From the NCBI GenBank assembly GCA_002633005.1, contig NMRA01000019.1:1515719-1579718 (forward strand): 64,000 nt of DNA, read 5' to 3'. Of the stretch, positions 12,606 to 25,917 are shown piece by piece. Position 1 is the first letter of the stretch. Each line of letters opens with the position of its first letter. The notes below the pieces were generated by a model. That model was not told the DNA's origin. It did not search any database and worked only from the letters and a program-made list of their open reading frames with translations. The DNA comes from Phoronis australis (taxonomy: Eukaryota; Phoronida; Phoronidae). Both the position numbers and the translations under genes were made by a program.

Positions 12606-15186
12606 ATTAGCTTTTCTCGCACGTCATTGTCTTGGGTCTAGGGAGCTCTGCCACAGGTTCGACGAATTTCATGCCACCTTGTGGACGCATTTGTTATTTT
12701 TGCGTCCGCTTTCTGACATTCCGTTCAAGGGATCAATGTTGTGTTTCTGATGAGAAGGTCATGACAGACGTTGACTTCTGGACGGTCCGACTACTGTGTC
12801 ACCCCCTAGTGATGATTTCGTTTTTTTGTGTCTGAGGCCATAGCTCTGAACGTATCTCACTTCTTAGCAAAAAGCTCCACATTCTCAAAAATAAGAGCCC
12901 CTCATCTAGGCTGTGTGCGCGCATGCGAACTGAACACGATTTTTCCTCCCATTGCTCTGGTTTCAATCCATCTTGCCTAGTGGTGGAAAGCCCTCGGGTG
13001 GACCTTCACCTCTACTCTTTTTAAGAATATTGGCTACCTAGAAGCATTGATGAGAATGTTCAGTGAATGTCCAGGGCATTTTATTCGTTGCTACCAACTG
13101 TACATCAAGAAAACGTTTATTGTTTTTGTATCATTACTTTTCGTTCAAAACTGTAACATCTGCTTAATATTCGTACCAAGTTCATAAACGAAAATTCTAT
13201 CAGTACTGATTTTAGGCGCTTGAATAACATTAGTTGCAGTTTTGAATAGCGACTCAATTTCAAAACAGATGGCGCTGCAAAAGTGCGTGGGGCAAAATTT
13301 CCGTATGGCACGACGCATCCAGAAGTTTTGAAAATTCTCAGCGTAGTGGTGCAGTCTGGACCACAAGGATTGGATATGAACTTTGGGCGTTACATTGACT
13401 GCCTTTGATAGGGCATTCTGTATTTGCGTAGGATGTTAATACCAGTCGCGAGGTAACAATGATGATTGAGACATAAAATCGAAAGCAAAAGAGGTGAGAC
13501 CAAGTAAAGGACAATCTGAGGCAGTGCAATGGCAAGCTTGTGAAAATAGCTGGCGCTAGCTTCGCCAAACGCTATTTTCATGAGTTTACATATGTCTTTC
13601 TGATAATTAGTAACGCTTGTATGGAGCAACAATATCCCTGCGGATTCCTTTGGAAAGAATTATCCTGTTCAACTGAATTACGGTAGTGGACAAATGTTAA
13701 ATTGGATGGACTTGGAGATTCTGTCGGTTGAACCTATCATCAGTTTTTTCCTACCACTGCTGCGATCTGCTAATCCGTGCTCGTATAGAAATTAATTCCT
13801 CAATTGCCCACACCTGTTGATTTCCATTAAATATGGATGGGCAAAAATCCTGTTGGGCTCCTTGATTTGTCAATATCAAAATAGTTAGACTTTGGCCCAT
13901 TGCACTTGGCTCTGAGACTGTCTCAACCTGTGGTACTTTGGTAAAGTACGTGGGTATAGTTCTAAGGACCATTTCTTGCAATGCAAACTGATTAGCTGTG
14001 GACCTACCTACTGTCTGCGCAGGTGTTAAATCACTTGTGAGTTGCAATTCCATCATCACGTGCAGCGGTCTTGTAGAATAGCCGGGTGCCTGCTCCTTGA
14101 GAGGGTGAAAGGAGGTTGCGTCACGGTTGACATATGTAAAATCATCGATTTTAGGGTGCACTACAGCATTTTTCAAATTTCACGATGACGACAGATTTCG
14201 CTTCTTCACTGATAACCACCAGTTATTCACTGTGTTAGTGTGGACGCGACCAATATTCCAGCTCGACTTCATGACTGATTCCCTGGCAGTGGTCGCCTCG
14301 ATCTCAATATTAGTTTACGTTCACGATTTTGAGCTAATTTTACGGATCACTTCTGCCTGAATATACAAATCAATTTTAATGAAAACGTAGGTTTCACCGA
14401 CTGCCGCTAAAATTCCGTTCACACACTCTTTTTGGAGCACTGTGTGTTGAACAAATCCAACGAGTTCTTGTTGAGCACGTCTTACATATTCTTGCGCAAG
14501 TTGTGTGTTAGACAACACTACTTAGTTCTCTGAATGTCCTATCGTGGTGACGATAACAGCGCGACAGCTGAGGTGATACCCCCACCATATCGTGTGTGAC
14601 TGAATATACTGTACGTCGTTTATCAAGACAAACATCTTAAGAGTTATATATACTGTCTACCACTGATTAAGCAAACAAGCACAAGCGCAAAGTTCTATGG
14701 TCGAGTGAACAAACACAAATTGACAACCGTACATGTAGGTCGTGCTGCTCGATTCTCTCTTCAGAAATGATGTATTGTTTCATCCAAGACTTTTCGAAGA
14801 GATATTGTTCAGCTCATTGTCTCTGAACAAACCACTTAATCTTCTTTGGAACACGAAGGTGTCTGAAACATGCCAGTGAAAGCAACGGTTGTCCAAGCGA
14901 CACATAGTCCAGCTGGAAATTTTAACGAGTGCATCTTTACAACGTGTATACAATTGCATTCGAGGTCTAAAGCGTCTAGAAGAAAAAAGTTGTATATCCT
15001 GCCTCATAATATTGGTAGTAGTTGAGGTATTGTTATAGTAAAATTTGTTATAACCGTTATCACCGTCACAACTGCTCTTGGTCCTGCTTCTATTACTGCT
15101 GCGCTCGTTGAGTTTGTGAGAAAATTATAACAACAAGAACAAAAGTTGTTGTAGCAATCTCAGTAAGTAGCAGTAGAAAGAAATAT
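12606..15186. other. No recognised gene
   Basis: The longest open frame is 141 codons on the minus strand (13751-14176). It lacks recognisable motifs and conserved-looking flanking exons. Nothing else stands out. Confidence 0.45.
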
Positions 15187-15840
15187 CAGCATGTATAGCA
15201 ACATTCACAACAGTAGCAGCAGATCTAGTAGAAGTAGTAGCAACAGCAGCAGTTTCAGTGGCAGTGGCAGTGGTAGTAGAAGTAGTAGTAGTAGTGGTAG
15301 TGGTCGTGGCAGTAGTAGCAGTAGTAGCAGTAGCAGTAGCAGTACCAGTACCAGTAGAAGTACCGGTATCAGTAGCAGTACCAGTAGTAGTAGTAGACAC
15401 AGTAGTAGTAGTAAGAGTAGTATTAGTAGTAGTAGTAATATAGTTGCAGTAGCAGCAGCAGTAGCATTAGTAAGTGTAGTAGTAGTAATAGTAGTAGTAG
15501 TTATAGAAGAAGTGGTAGTGGTAGGAGCAGCAGTAGCATTAGTAAGTGTAGTAGTAGTAATAGTAGTAGTTATAGTAGAAGTGGGAGTGGTAGGAGCAGC
15601 AGTAGCATTAGTAAGTGTAGTAGTAGTAATAGTAGTAGTCATAGTGGAAGTGGGAGTGGTAGGAGCAGCAGTAGCATTAGTAAGTGTAGTAGTAGTAATA
15701 GTAGTAGTTATAGTAGAAGTGGGAGTGGTAGGAGCAGCAGCAGCAGAAGTAATAGCACTATCAGTAGCAAAAGAAGTAGTAGTACTAGTAACACCAGCGA
15801 CAGCAATGGTATTAGCAGTTGTACTAACATTAGTTGACGA
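15187..15840. repeat. AGT/AGC trinucleotide cluster with 69-bp higher-order units
   Basis: Almost pure AGT, AGC, AGA and GGT triplets on the plus strand. From 15464 the array acquires a higher-order unit beginning GCATTAGTAAGTGTAGT, seen at 15464, 15536, 15605 and 15674. The spacings are 72, 69 and 69 bp. Open frames read poly-Ser, poly-Val or poly-Leu depending on frame, as expected of a triplet repeat rather than a protein. Confidence 0.9.
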
Positions 15841-17065
15841 GGAGGTTGAACCTACAGTTAGAAAACAGGGAGGGATTGCTGGAGACAGTGGAAAGCACTG
15901 ATACCGATTCGAGGGGAATGATGCTCTTCCGGTGTATCTGTAAAACTACAAAATACCATGATCGTTAATCAAAAAATTGAGGACTGAATTACGTGAAGTG
16001 TGATGCAACTTTCCGTCATCCTTGGCTTTGAAATTAAAAATGGGTTAAAAAGCTGAAATAAACATCAAGTACCAGCATTTGATAATTTAAAAAGCTCCAT
16101 ATATTTCTAAATCCAGTGTAATGTGGTGTTTTTGCCTCTACACTTCAAGACAGCACCATTATTAACATAAACATGAATAAGATCTAACAGTGGCATGAAC
16201 CAGACAAGCGTACGGAGAGTCCTACTCAACAAACAAATGATAATCTTTCATTTTATTACACTCGTGACTGAAGTTTTCTACACAACTTCATGTTTTACTG
16301 TGCCACATCTTCTAGTTTCAAATTTGTATTCTACTTACGGTACATACAAAACCTTTTTTTCAAAAATGGCTGCGATTGTCATATTTTATTTTCATTCTCG
16401 TCCATGCTTTTACTGTCATTTACGAGAGGACATTGGATGATGTTTTACACATTTTATTTAACATGTTGAAAATTGATATCCCAGAATAAGCTGACGTGGT
16501 AATTTTGTACTGAAAGGGCAAATTGGGGTGTCTTGATTTAAAGAAAAGGGAACGTCTCTTTTAGTGTAACGTTTTAATTTTATATGAGTCGCAAAGCGTC
16601 ACTGTAACTTAAATGCTGACGTTTTAATTATTATTATTGATATGTTAGCCACAACAAATAGCTTAATAGTAGAAATTCAATCTGTACGTCCGTCACGTAC
16701 GTCCGTCACATTCACTCAAATTACATTTTTAAATGATATCATCAGAATTGATGTGTTGTATTTCATAAGCATCCCACTAAGTCACCAAATAAATCAAGAA
16801 ATTGTAAATTTCCACAACTCAGAGAATTAAAGTTAAAACAAGATTTTTCGATTATTTAAATTCACTGCGTACGTCCGTGGCAACACTATAAAGGCAATAT
16901 TCCAGTTCAAACAATTTGAAAAGGCACAAATTTTGACAAATTTAATGAACCATACCAATGAAGCCTAGCAATTGACGTATTTATTATTTTCCAGGTTGAA
17001 TTATATTTTCACTGTTAACCAAAACGTTTTCTGATAGAACGCCCAGAACAACTTGAATTGCTCAC
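15841..17065. other. Non-coding spacer between triplet clusters
   Basis: AT-rich sequence with no recognised gene. ACGTCCGT repeats a few times (near 16686, 16698 and 16871), without a regular array. Confidence 0.5.
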
Positions 17066-17535
17066 TAGTAGTAGTAGTGGTAGTGGTAGTGGTGGTGGTG
17101 GTGGTGGTGGTGGTGGTGNTAGTATCACCAGCAGCAGCAGCATTTGTAGGAGTAGTAATTGTAGTCCTCGCAGCAGAAGAAGTAGTGGCAATAGTAGTAG
17201 CAACAGCAATAGTAGAAGTAGTCGCAACAGCAATAGTAGAAGTAGTCGCAACAGCAATAGTAGAAGTAGTCGCAACAGCAATAGTAGAAGTAGTCGCAGT
17301 AGTAGTTGTAGCGATAGTTGCAGCAGTAGTAGTAGCTCTAGTCGCTGCAACACTAGTAGTAGTAATAGTCGCAGTAGTGGTAGTAGTACCAGTAGTAGTC
17401 GCAGCGGCATTATCAATAGTAGTAGTAGCAGTAGTGGCAGCAATAGTATTATGAGTAGCCGCAGGAACAGCAGCAGTAATTGAAGCAGTTGTTGCTGCAT
17501 TAGTAGCAGCTACATGTAAACTAGCGGTAGCAGTA
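17066..17535. repeat. AGT/AGC trinucleotide cluster with GGT tract and 24-bp units
   Basis: It starts with a GGT run containing one ambiguous base (17119), then AGT/AGC triplets. A 24-bp unit beginning CGCAACAGCAATAGTAGAAG recurs at 17223, 17247 and 17271. Long open frames in both strands are repeat translations. Confidence 0.9.
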
Positions 17536-20500
17536 GGATACACGTAGTGTCCACTGACGAATGCAAAAGGCGACAACGAACATTGTAATAACGTGCTTTC
17601 AGGTTTTTATCTTTCTGGTCTAATTTCCCTAAGCCCTAATAATAAAAAATGTTTTTCCTTTTCAGGTAGAACACAAATATCTGCCCCAGATATGGACATA
17701 GATTTTATTCTCAAGTTTTACAGAAGTGTGAGTATCACTGCTCTTCCTGAGTTTACTGCAGCACACGTATAAATATTACGGGCCAATATAATCGTTGATC
17801 ACGCAAAGTAACCAACACACCTAGATTGCACTGCGTTTGTGGAAATAACATCTGTGTATTCATAATAACCACCCAACTATGAACGGTCGTCAGTTTATTA
17901 GTCAGCCGGCTCTAGTAAATGACATTTTGATGTCAAAGTAGTGTCAGAAACAAACACAACATTCCAGTCCTCTAAAACTTTCACCTGTTACCCTGTGGGG
18001 GCTGTCAAATTCAAAATTGAGAATTAACAATCTTTTCAACGTTTTAAGTTGGTATTTTTTCTTGAATATGCCACGTGATAATGAGGTGGTTAAATAGGCC
18101 ATGTCAGGTACTCAGGTCTATAAAGCGTTTCCCACTGCCTCCAAAGCTTCGGCGTGGCAGAAGCCTCGGTCATTGGGAACACTTAACTTCGGTTAATCGA
18201 AGTTAACAGCGCTAATCAATTACAAAGGTAAGGAGGTGTATTTTATCAGCCAAGCGTCGACGCTTCTTTACATTGAGTAAAATGAGATGCAAGGAATGTC
18301 AAAAACAGCAATGTCATATGACCTTGCGAACTATATCTCCGAAGTTGGTGTGAGCACTTACGCTTAACATCGCTGTTAACCACAGCTCGAAGTTTAGGAA
18401 GTAGCGATGTTTATTGTAAGGTAAAGGGCCTTTTAAGTAAACAACATTCTCATTGGCTGATTTGGTTCACACAAGCCAATGAAAAGCTAGGCCCCACACA
18501 AAAACAACTTCCCGTGGCTGTTTCCAGGAAACCCACCTATGAGTGATGTGTTTGTTTAAATTGGACACTCAAATAATGTTGCACATGCCTGAGCCTTGCC
18601 ATTGTTCATCTTGGCAGTATACTATATACAGTGTAGAACGGTATCCATGGTGATTTGAAATTCAGTATGCGGAGAGTGTTCGTTGAAGCTCTCTTAGATA
18701 GCCACATTCCATTAACAATTATTCGTTGCGATTAGCATTGGTAATTGCAGGAAACACGTGTTTTCTGATTTCACTGCATTCACAAGTTGTTTGAACTAAA
18801 GTATGTTTCTGGGAACACTGGACAAGGAATATAAACCTAGAAACTTGTACCCGCAAACATTTCCTGGGATATGAGCACTCGTTATTTTCCGGCTAGTGTT
18901 TTCTGACAGTCAGTCATGATCGGATTCAGAACTATCATGAGTAATTACGTATTGACCCACAAAAACTATTTTTTGAAAATGTTGATTTGAGCAATAAAGC
19001 AAACACGAACGTTACAAAGGTTACAATAGGAGCAGTTGTGATTCCTGAGGAACTTTAAAATAGGACCATCCCAGATTACTCAGCGACACCCGAATCTTGC
19101 TGTACACACCCACGATGCCGCAAACATCCGTTGTTGTCGACTTCTTATTTTCAACTTTTTCTCTGTTATATTACTGTATTCGACCTTCTAATGCCAACGA
19201 ATTATTACTGCTGTGCTGTAGGCTGCAACTCCAAGGTGAGATAGTTCGATAAATTGGACAAATACTCGTAAATGCGTGATCTGAAATTCTTCGCCTTCTA
19301 TCTCCGTGTAATCCGAGACGGTCTATTTAAAAATTTAGGTTCGTCTATACACAAAACGCGATGAACACACTTGCAATGTTATCGGCCTTGTCTTGATCGT
19401 TTGGGTTGAATATGCATACCCACTGTCATGGCATTTGTAAAATTATGCTACAATTATTGTGAATTATGGCACACATTTGGTAAAATCATTCAAATGCATT
19501 TTTATTATTCATTGCATTCTTGTGCATGCGTTTCATGTAGCTTTTATTGTGTTGAAGAAGCAGATGACATGTTTATCTGCATTAGTTGCAGTGGGAACGG
19601 TTTTTATGTTTTCAAAATGGTGCTACTGGTTTCGACATGACAAACTTTGCTTTTAGTTATTCATATATTCAAATGTATTGCATTATGTCCACTGTATGTT
19701 GTTGCGTTACTATTTGTGTATATGTGTACATTAGACTGGATTTTCAAAAGTCTGGTACTGGTTAAGGTATATCTTTGATAGAACAAACCATACCTGCTTT
19801 ATATCGCTGAAATTTCGTTGATATGCGGTGTGCAAATTGTTATACTGGCGTGATTCTAAAATACCTAGTTACCGTGGAAACGGTGTGTGATCAAGCTGGC
19901 CAACGTCCCTAAGTTTTTAGGAAGAGTTACTGAAAGTATTTCAATTTTTCATGTTGCTTGCCTTCTAACAAGACTGCCATCAAGCTTCAAATTTGCTACG
20001 ATAGAAATGATACGCACTTCCGTTTAGCGACTCCCTAAGTTTCAACAAAGATTCATTTGAATTTGGCAAGGTTTTCTGCTTATACCATGCATTTTCCCTT
20101 AAACCTGCCAAATTAGTGACAAAACAACTAATTACCTTGATAACGATACATATAATTCAGCTTGTCAACCCACGAAGTTTCAAGGAAAGATCACTGTGCT
20201 GTCAATATACATGTTGACAGTTTTGTTGTGTATTTTTGAGTTGAGAGTGAATACCATGCATTTTTGGAAACTTCATGGAATAAAATGTTAGAAACTAATT
20301 GATTCAACATTGGCAGCCACTTGGAATTTCAAAACTGGCGCCCTTGAAAATACTGTAATACATTTTGTTCAGTTATATCTGCTTTTGGGTAACTTAGAAC
20401 GTTAGTTTAAATGGTTGCACCCAGATTTGCGTAGTCGTACTCAAAAGCCCATTTATTGGATTTGGTAGTCACATTTTTTAAATGCGTTCTTCACATGTTC

Positions 20501-20690
20501 CAAGAGATATACTATCTTACTTCAATGCATATTTTATTCAGATTTGTTTCGTTTAACACCTTAAACTCAACCAGTATCTATTCAACTTATTTAGGTTTGC
20601 AGAACATGAATGCTTATTGTAGTGTCAATAGTCTTTCAAAATTAGTCTACAGGTCATCACTATCGCCATTACTCTCATCGGTGTCACCAG
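17536..20690. other. No recognised gene
   Basis: No conserved exon detected. A perfect 9-bp hairpin, TTAACTTCG / CGAAGTTAA with a 6-base loop, lies at 18183-18206. The remainder is AT-rich with open frames under 90 codons. Confidence 0.5.
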
Positions 20691-20693
20691 GAA

Positions 20694-23420
20694 TCACATC
20701 ATCGTAAGAGTCCTCATCATTCTGAAATTCTGCACTACACTGACGTGAATCTCTACAGTTAGGTCATTTGATAGGTAAGAGCCTCTTTGTGAAGAGAAAT
20801 CCTGTTTGCACTGGTCTCTAACCATCTCAATGATAGCCTCAGGCGCCAGAAGATCCTCAGTTGTGAGAGGTTTCAGCTGTTCATCATTGTCCTTGTAAAA
20901 CTCAATCTGAAACGTGTAAAGGACCTCTTGTCGAGCAATGGCTGCCTGACCCCACATTCTGGTGTGAATTTACATCCTCGGCAAATGTTTTTTCAAAGCA
21001 CCAATGGTTGGTGGAAGTTTGACGCTGTCAGCCATAAGTTTGCAAAAGAGGCTCCTTCTCAGCTCTGTGATACTTTGATATATTCCAATACCTCTTGGTG
21101 AGTACACAGCACATGTCAAACGGGCTATTGTTAACAGAAGTTCACCTGACACTTCAGAAGCAGTACAAAGAGTCTGCAGTGCACTGACAACATCACTGTC
21201 CAACTTCAAATAGAATCGACCAGTGATGTCTGTCCGTGTAAAATCATGGAAAGCCGGAAGAGCTTCTGCCCCGGTAGCACGTAATGCTGTCCATATTGCA
21301 TTCAGTTCCACAATCCCATATGCCATGGAGACTGAACTATTTCTGAGAAGCCTGTCATGATGGTCAATGACGAGACGAGTACCAGTGAAAAAATATCACC
21401 TGAGAATCATGGACGATCTGGTGTGATGCCAGGACTGCATGATGTATTAGCAATGTATCTGCTACTTCGTGATTTTTTTCGTCCAAGCGTGGATGACGTC
21501 CGTTGCTCTTTCTACATCCTGAAGCTATCTTGTCATTGTCAAGTGTCTTCTTTTCAGACCGATATTCAGTCAGTCGAGCGTTTGCTTGGTCATGAGAGAC
21601 GACAGCTCATTGGGATATTTTTGATGTTAGTCTCATCTCTTATCTGGTACACTACTGAATCCATTCCTCGTCTCGGATTTTTTCTTTTGTTGTCTGCTTC
21701 TAAGAGTTGTATCTGCAAAAAAACCAAAATGATTTCATCGTAATTTCTAAGTAAAAACGTCAGTTTGTCATAGAACCGTTCGCTAATATCCTTGTCTGTC
21801 ACAACAGATTAGCTTTTGGACCACTGCCATGCTATGGACAAGTGTAATTTCGTGGCTTGGGTGAACACACTGTGGATGTCGTTTCCATGTTTTCTGGATG
21901 TAAAGGCTCTCTTGCAGCTTGATGCCTGTCCTGCTCTAAGACGTCTGCTTCGGAAAGATTCTGCCGAAAGTGGATAAGCATTGTCCCACTGGCAGCAAAG
22001 AAGGTTCTTGATGTTATGATCAGTTCGTAGTGGCCAATAATATGTTTCTGTTCGATATGTCTATTTGACCTGACAAGTATCAGTAGTCTTGGAACAGGTC
22101 CTTTGTCTTTTTAAGATCCACGGTGTTACCACGGAATTTCATGGTTGTGCTTCCTTGTTTCCTGACATGAACATCTTCCATGTAGGTATTGTTCACCCTT
22201 TTGTCTGGTAACCAAAGACTTTCATCTCCTCTAATTCCATTAAAGGCAAAATCTCCGTGCAGTGCTTGACCCGTATCATCAGCCTACACGATCTTTGGAG
22301 CATGCTTTTGTGGGACATACGGTCGTGTAATCATGTTGTACAGCTGCTCAACCTGCACGGTAGCTGGACTGCCGTAGTTGAGTATGACACTTTTAATCTT
22401 GTCATTGGCATCTTGAACCCTCATGATTAGGTTTATTCGCAAGTCAGGTTGCTATTGCTTGATACCTATTTCAGTGTTGTACTGACACTTGAAATCTCCG
22501 GACAGACAGGACAGTTCTGGAGTTGCCAGGAAGAATCTGTTCCTGGCATTAACAATGCTGGAAATACCGGTCCGTCCAGTATGGACCTTCATCATCCGGA
22601 TGAGGTGCTCTAAAGCGTGGTCTGCACCAATGGACACGAATGGAATTTCAGTTTTGGTGACTGACATGTTGCCTATTCCAAGTTTAGTCCAGGTGTCGGG
22701 GTGGTCGGTTCTTAGGTCCTGCAAATCAGCAATGAATCTGGGCCAGATTATTTTGCACTGATGCAATCACAGGCAATGATGATCTTAATCGTTTCATCAT
22801 CTGCCTGGAGATGCAGAGTGAAGTCAGCATTTCGAGATGCTGTCAAAAATAGCAGGATGGTTTTTAACTCGATGTAAATAATTCATACTGGCGTTGGGTG
22901 ATATTTGGGCCTCCAATGTTTCCGATATCTCGACAATTATCAACAATTCAAGGAAATTGTAGCGAGATTTCTCTGTGCTCCCGGCCTTTCTGGTCTTGTT
23001 CTTCTCTAAACAGGCCGTTTCTGCTGACCGTTTTACAGCCTCTCAGCCGATGGATTCTACCTGTGGGTTTTCTTTATATAATTCATCTAAGTCTATACCA
23101 AGCAGTGCTGCATATGAGTAAATGTGGGTTCGGAGAGTGCGCTTTTAGTGAGTGTTCTTTAAAATCTGTCTAGTCGTTGTGCCAAAGACGTCGGCTGTTA
23201 CCCAGGCACCATCTGTGCCGGAATAGTCTATGGACGTCCCGAGAGTTCTCAGAGGTGCCATTAGGGTCACTGTTTGCTTCATTCCAGGTCAGGTATCCAG
23301 GAGCTGTACAACCTTCTCGTTTAGTACCATGCCACATGAAATGACAGTTGGATGAGATTTGTCAACAGCCAGCCTCCTCAACTGACACGTTTTCATACCA
23401 GCTGTCACCAGGGTCGACCA
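20694..23420 (-). pseudogene. Degenerate copy of a multicopy, transposon-like invertebrate protein family
   Basis: Successive minus-strand fragments, from 23.4 kb down to 20.7 kb, follow the order of a large uncharacterised protein that I recall as highly multicopy in cnidarian, mollusc and deuterostome-invertebrate genomes. Recognisable blocks: TCQLRRLAVDKSHP near 23.38 kb; NADFTLHLQADDETIK, which shifts frame into FIADLQDL (22.86-22.70 kb); VSIGADHALEHLIRMMKVH (22.6 kb); KQGSTTMKFRGNTVDLKK (22.1 kb); FFAASGTM (22.0 kb); ISERFYDKLT and VYQIRDETNIKNIPM (21.8-21.6 kb); ALPAFHDFTRTDITGRF (21.25 kb); and KLPPTIGALKKHL (21.0 kb), then an in-frame stop before WGQAAIARQEV. Several stops and frame changes make it non-functional. 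Function and mobility class are unknown. Family assignment is from memory of these motifs. Confidence 0.65.
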
Positions 23421-23609
23421 TACATGAACCATAATATCAAAATCTTCAAAAGTAGTGTTTCAAATGTCTTTCTAAAGAATATACATGTAGATGTATACTG
23501 TAAATAAAGGTTATACTGCGTTTCTGTGGTTATTTTAAATATTCTTTGGGTTCGTAACTTCATTTAAAAATGTCTTAGATTATATGTAGCATTTTAGAAA
23601 TAATGTTTT

Positions 23610-23900
23610 TTAATTCCTTGTCCCACAAAATGTGGCGGCAGCCATTAAAACTAACATTCTAAGAGACCCAAGGGCAGAGATAACGAACAAAGTTTATTTT
23701 ACGGGCGCCATTTTTGAAAATCAAAGATGGCCGCTAAAATATTAAATTAAATTGTTCTATTCCTTGCCCCAAGAACTGCTGGTTTAGTCATAAAAACGAA
23801 CATTCTATGTGACCCAAGTGATGAGATATTGAGCAAAATAAAATTTACTGGCGCCAATTTTGAAAATCTAAAATGGCCGCCAAAATCATAATCCATTATT
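23610..23900. repeat. Diverged 146-bp tandem duplication
   Basis: TCCTTG at 23615 and 23761 open two related units. They share AACATTCTA, GACCCAAG, GAGATA, GGCGCCA, TTTTGAAAATC and ATGGCCGC in the same order. Each unit ends in a GGCGCC...GGCCGCC imperfect palindrome. Only two units are clear. Confidence 0.7.
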
Positions 23901-23960
23901 TCCTGATTCGTCATTCTTTGAGGCTTCCAAAAATATATAGTTTCCACTTTGCCCCAAGAA

Positions 23961-25629
23961 TTCCAGCAAATGTCAAAATTTGGACATAGCGAACCTCACT
24001 AATACTTTGAGCATAGTTGCATGCTTCTAACATGGCTTTGCCATCAAACCTAACATTGCTGATTTAGGTGGGCTGATTAAATTGGCCGGTTCACCCGAAC
24101 CATTCTTCTATATTTCTACCAATTATTGGATGGGTCTTCCGACCTCGAAGCTCATTCCCTAGGGAAATTTGAAAAATACAAGCCTCATATCGCCACCCAA
24201 TTTTCCTCATATGAGGCCGATTATACTCCGCAAAGACTTTGATAACCTGCGAAATCGTCACTCGACGGGGTTTGAATTATGTCTAATCATTCAGAATTAA
24301 CCGGATCACTAGGGAACTCCAATGCTGCAGGCTGAGTATTCCTATTCGAATCTAACCGGTTTCTTTTGACATTAAATATTTCAGTTTAGGCTGGAAAAGC
24401 ACTGTTGGTTCTGGACTGTGCCCCGATTCATTTTGAGACTAAAGAAACAATAGAAAAACATCCGTCTGCATCAGTTTCAGCCAAGGTATCGTTCTTTTAC
24501 TGAAAACCTGATAAAACACAAACAATTGAGGTACGCACGATTTGAAACCTTACCAAACGAGGCAAAATTGCATGCCATTGTTGCACTCATCTGTGCTTGA
24601 GGAAGTTGGTTTAGCCACAACCGACATCAATGGTTTGCAAGAGTAGCGATCAGATTAAGTGTAATAAGGGGTAAGTCGAGAAAAGAAAGACACTATGAAA
24701 CATGTAGAAGACAAAGAATTCGTATAATATTTGACAACTACCTGAATTGCTACAATTGCTCATTGAGAACCTTGCCTAGAAAATGTTGCTAGGGGTCCCT
24801 AGTTTATGCAACAGGGGTCCTCTAAATCCACTTGAAGACTAACAATTTGACACGGATTTTGAAATTCAAAAAATACAAGATAGGCATTAAAACAGTTTTT
24901 CCTCCAGGCATCCCTCTCTCGCGAGGGATAGTAGAGTCATCTGTCGTTATGTGTTTTCGTATCTTTTTTCTGAAATTGTGTTTTACTTGACATAGACTGA
25001 GTTGCGTTTGGAATTTTCCTCTTTTAAGAGGTTTTAATCTTATTTGATTTCCAGTTTCCCCTCTTCTCATCTCTTTTTTATCATCATTTTGACTTTATTC
25101 AATCAAAAACGCTCGTTTATACATGTTCAACACAAAAAAAAACATTTCTCTCACATAAGCCTATTTATTCGCGGAAAATACATAACCTGGAGAATTTTCG
25201 CCTTTTTTGTCATTGGTCATTCCAAGCCATGACTGGGACCTGGAGGAGAGGTGTCATAATGATGGCATCAATAGGGCCACCCTGACTACACAGCGATAGA
25301 ACTCTCCTTTGTCCGGAGATTAGAAAGCGCGTTCGTTTTGGAAATCAGGCACATTTCCGTGTCTCTCATTGATGTCGGGAAGGAGAAGAATTTCGTACCA
25401 CTCATCCACAGGTATTTGTCCAATTTTTTAAAAATTTCAAACGTCTGAGTTGCAGCGGGAAGCACAGCAGTAATACTTCGTTGGCATTGGAACAGAGAAA
25501 AGCTTGTAAAGAATCGAACAAAAACAAATAACAAGTGAAACTCCAGTGGCAAGAAAACGAGACTACAAGTGTGTCTGATCGATGTTTAGGGCATTGTGGG
25601 ACAATACAACGAGATACGAGTGTCATTGT
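23961..25629. other. No recognised gene
   Basis: No coding exon identified. The segment near 24372-24440 resembles one near 962-1035, indicating dispersed repeat content. Confidence 0.5.
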
Positions 25630-25902
25630 NNNNNNNNNNNNNNNNNNNNNNNNNNNNNNNNNNNNNNNNNNNNNNNNNNNNNNNNNNNNNNNNNNNNNNN
25701 NNNNNNNNNNNNNNNNNNNNNNNNNNNNNNNNNNNNNNNNNNNNNNNNNNNNNNNNNNNNNNNNNNNNNNNNNNNNNNNNNNNNNNNNNNNNNNNNNNNN
25801 NNNNNNNNNNNNNNNNNNNNNNNNNNNNNNNNNNNNNNNNNNNNNNNNNNNNNNNNNNNNNNNNNNNNNNNNNNNNNNNNNNNNNNNNNNNNNNNNNNNN
25901 NN
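25630..25902. other. Assembly gap (273 Ns)
   Basis: A run of 273 ambiguous bases, followed at once by 15 cytosines (25903-25917). The homopolymer probably stopped sequencing. Open frames bridging the gap are meaningless. Confidence 0.98.
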
Positions 25903-25917
25903 CCCCCCCCCCCCCCC

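Noticed and set aside
13751-14176. 141-codon minus-strand frame
   Set aside because: No domain, signal or repeat pattern, no convincing splice sites, and weak start context. A transposon fragment cannot be excluded.
15191-15901. 236-codon Ser/Val-rich frame and its antisense frames
   Set aside because: Direct translation of the AGT/AGC triplet array; all frames are open because the repeat lacks stops.
17001-17576. Frames up to 191 codons on both strands
   Set aside because: Same cause, triplet repeat plus a GGT tract with an ambiguous base.
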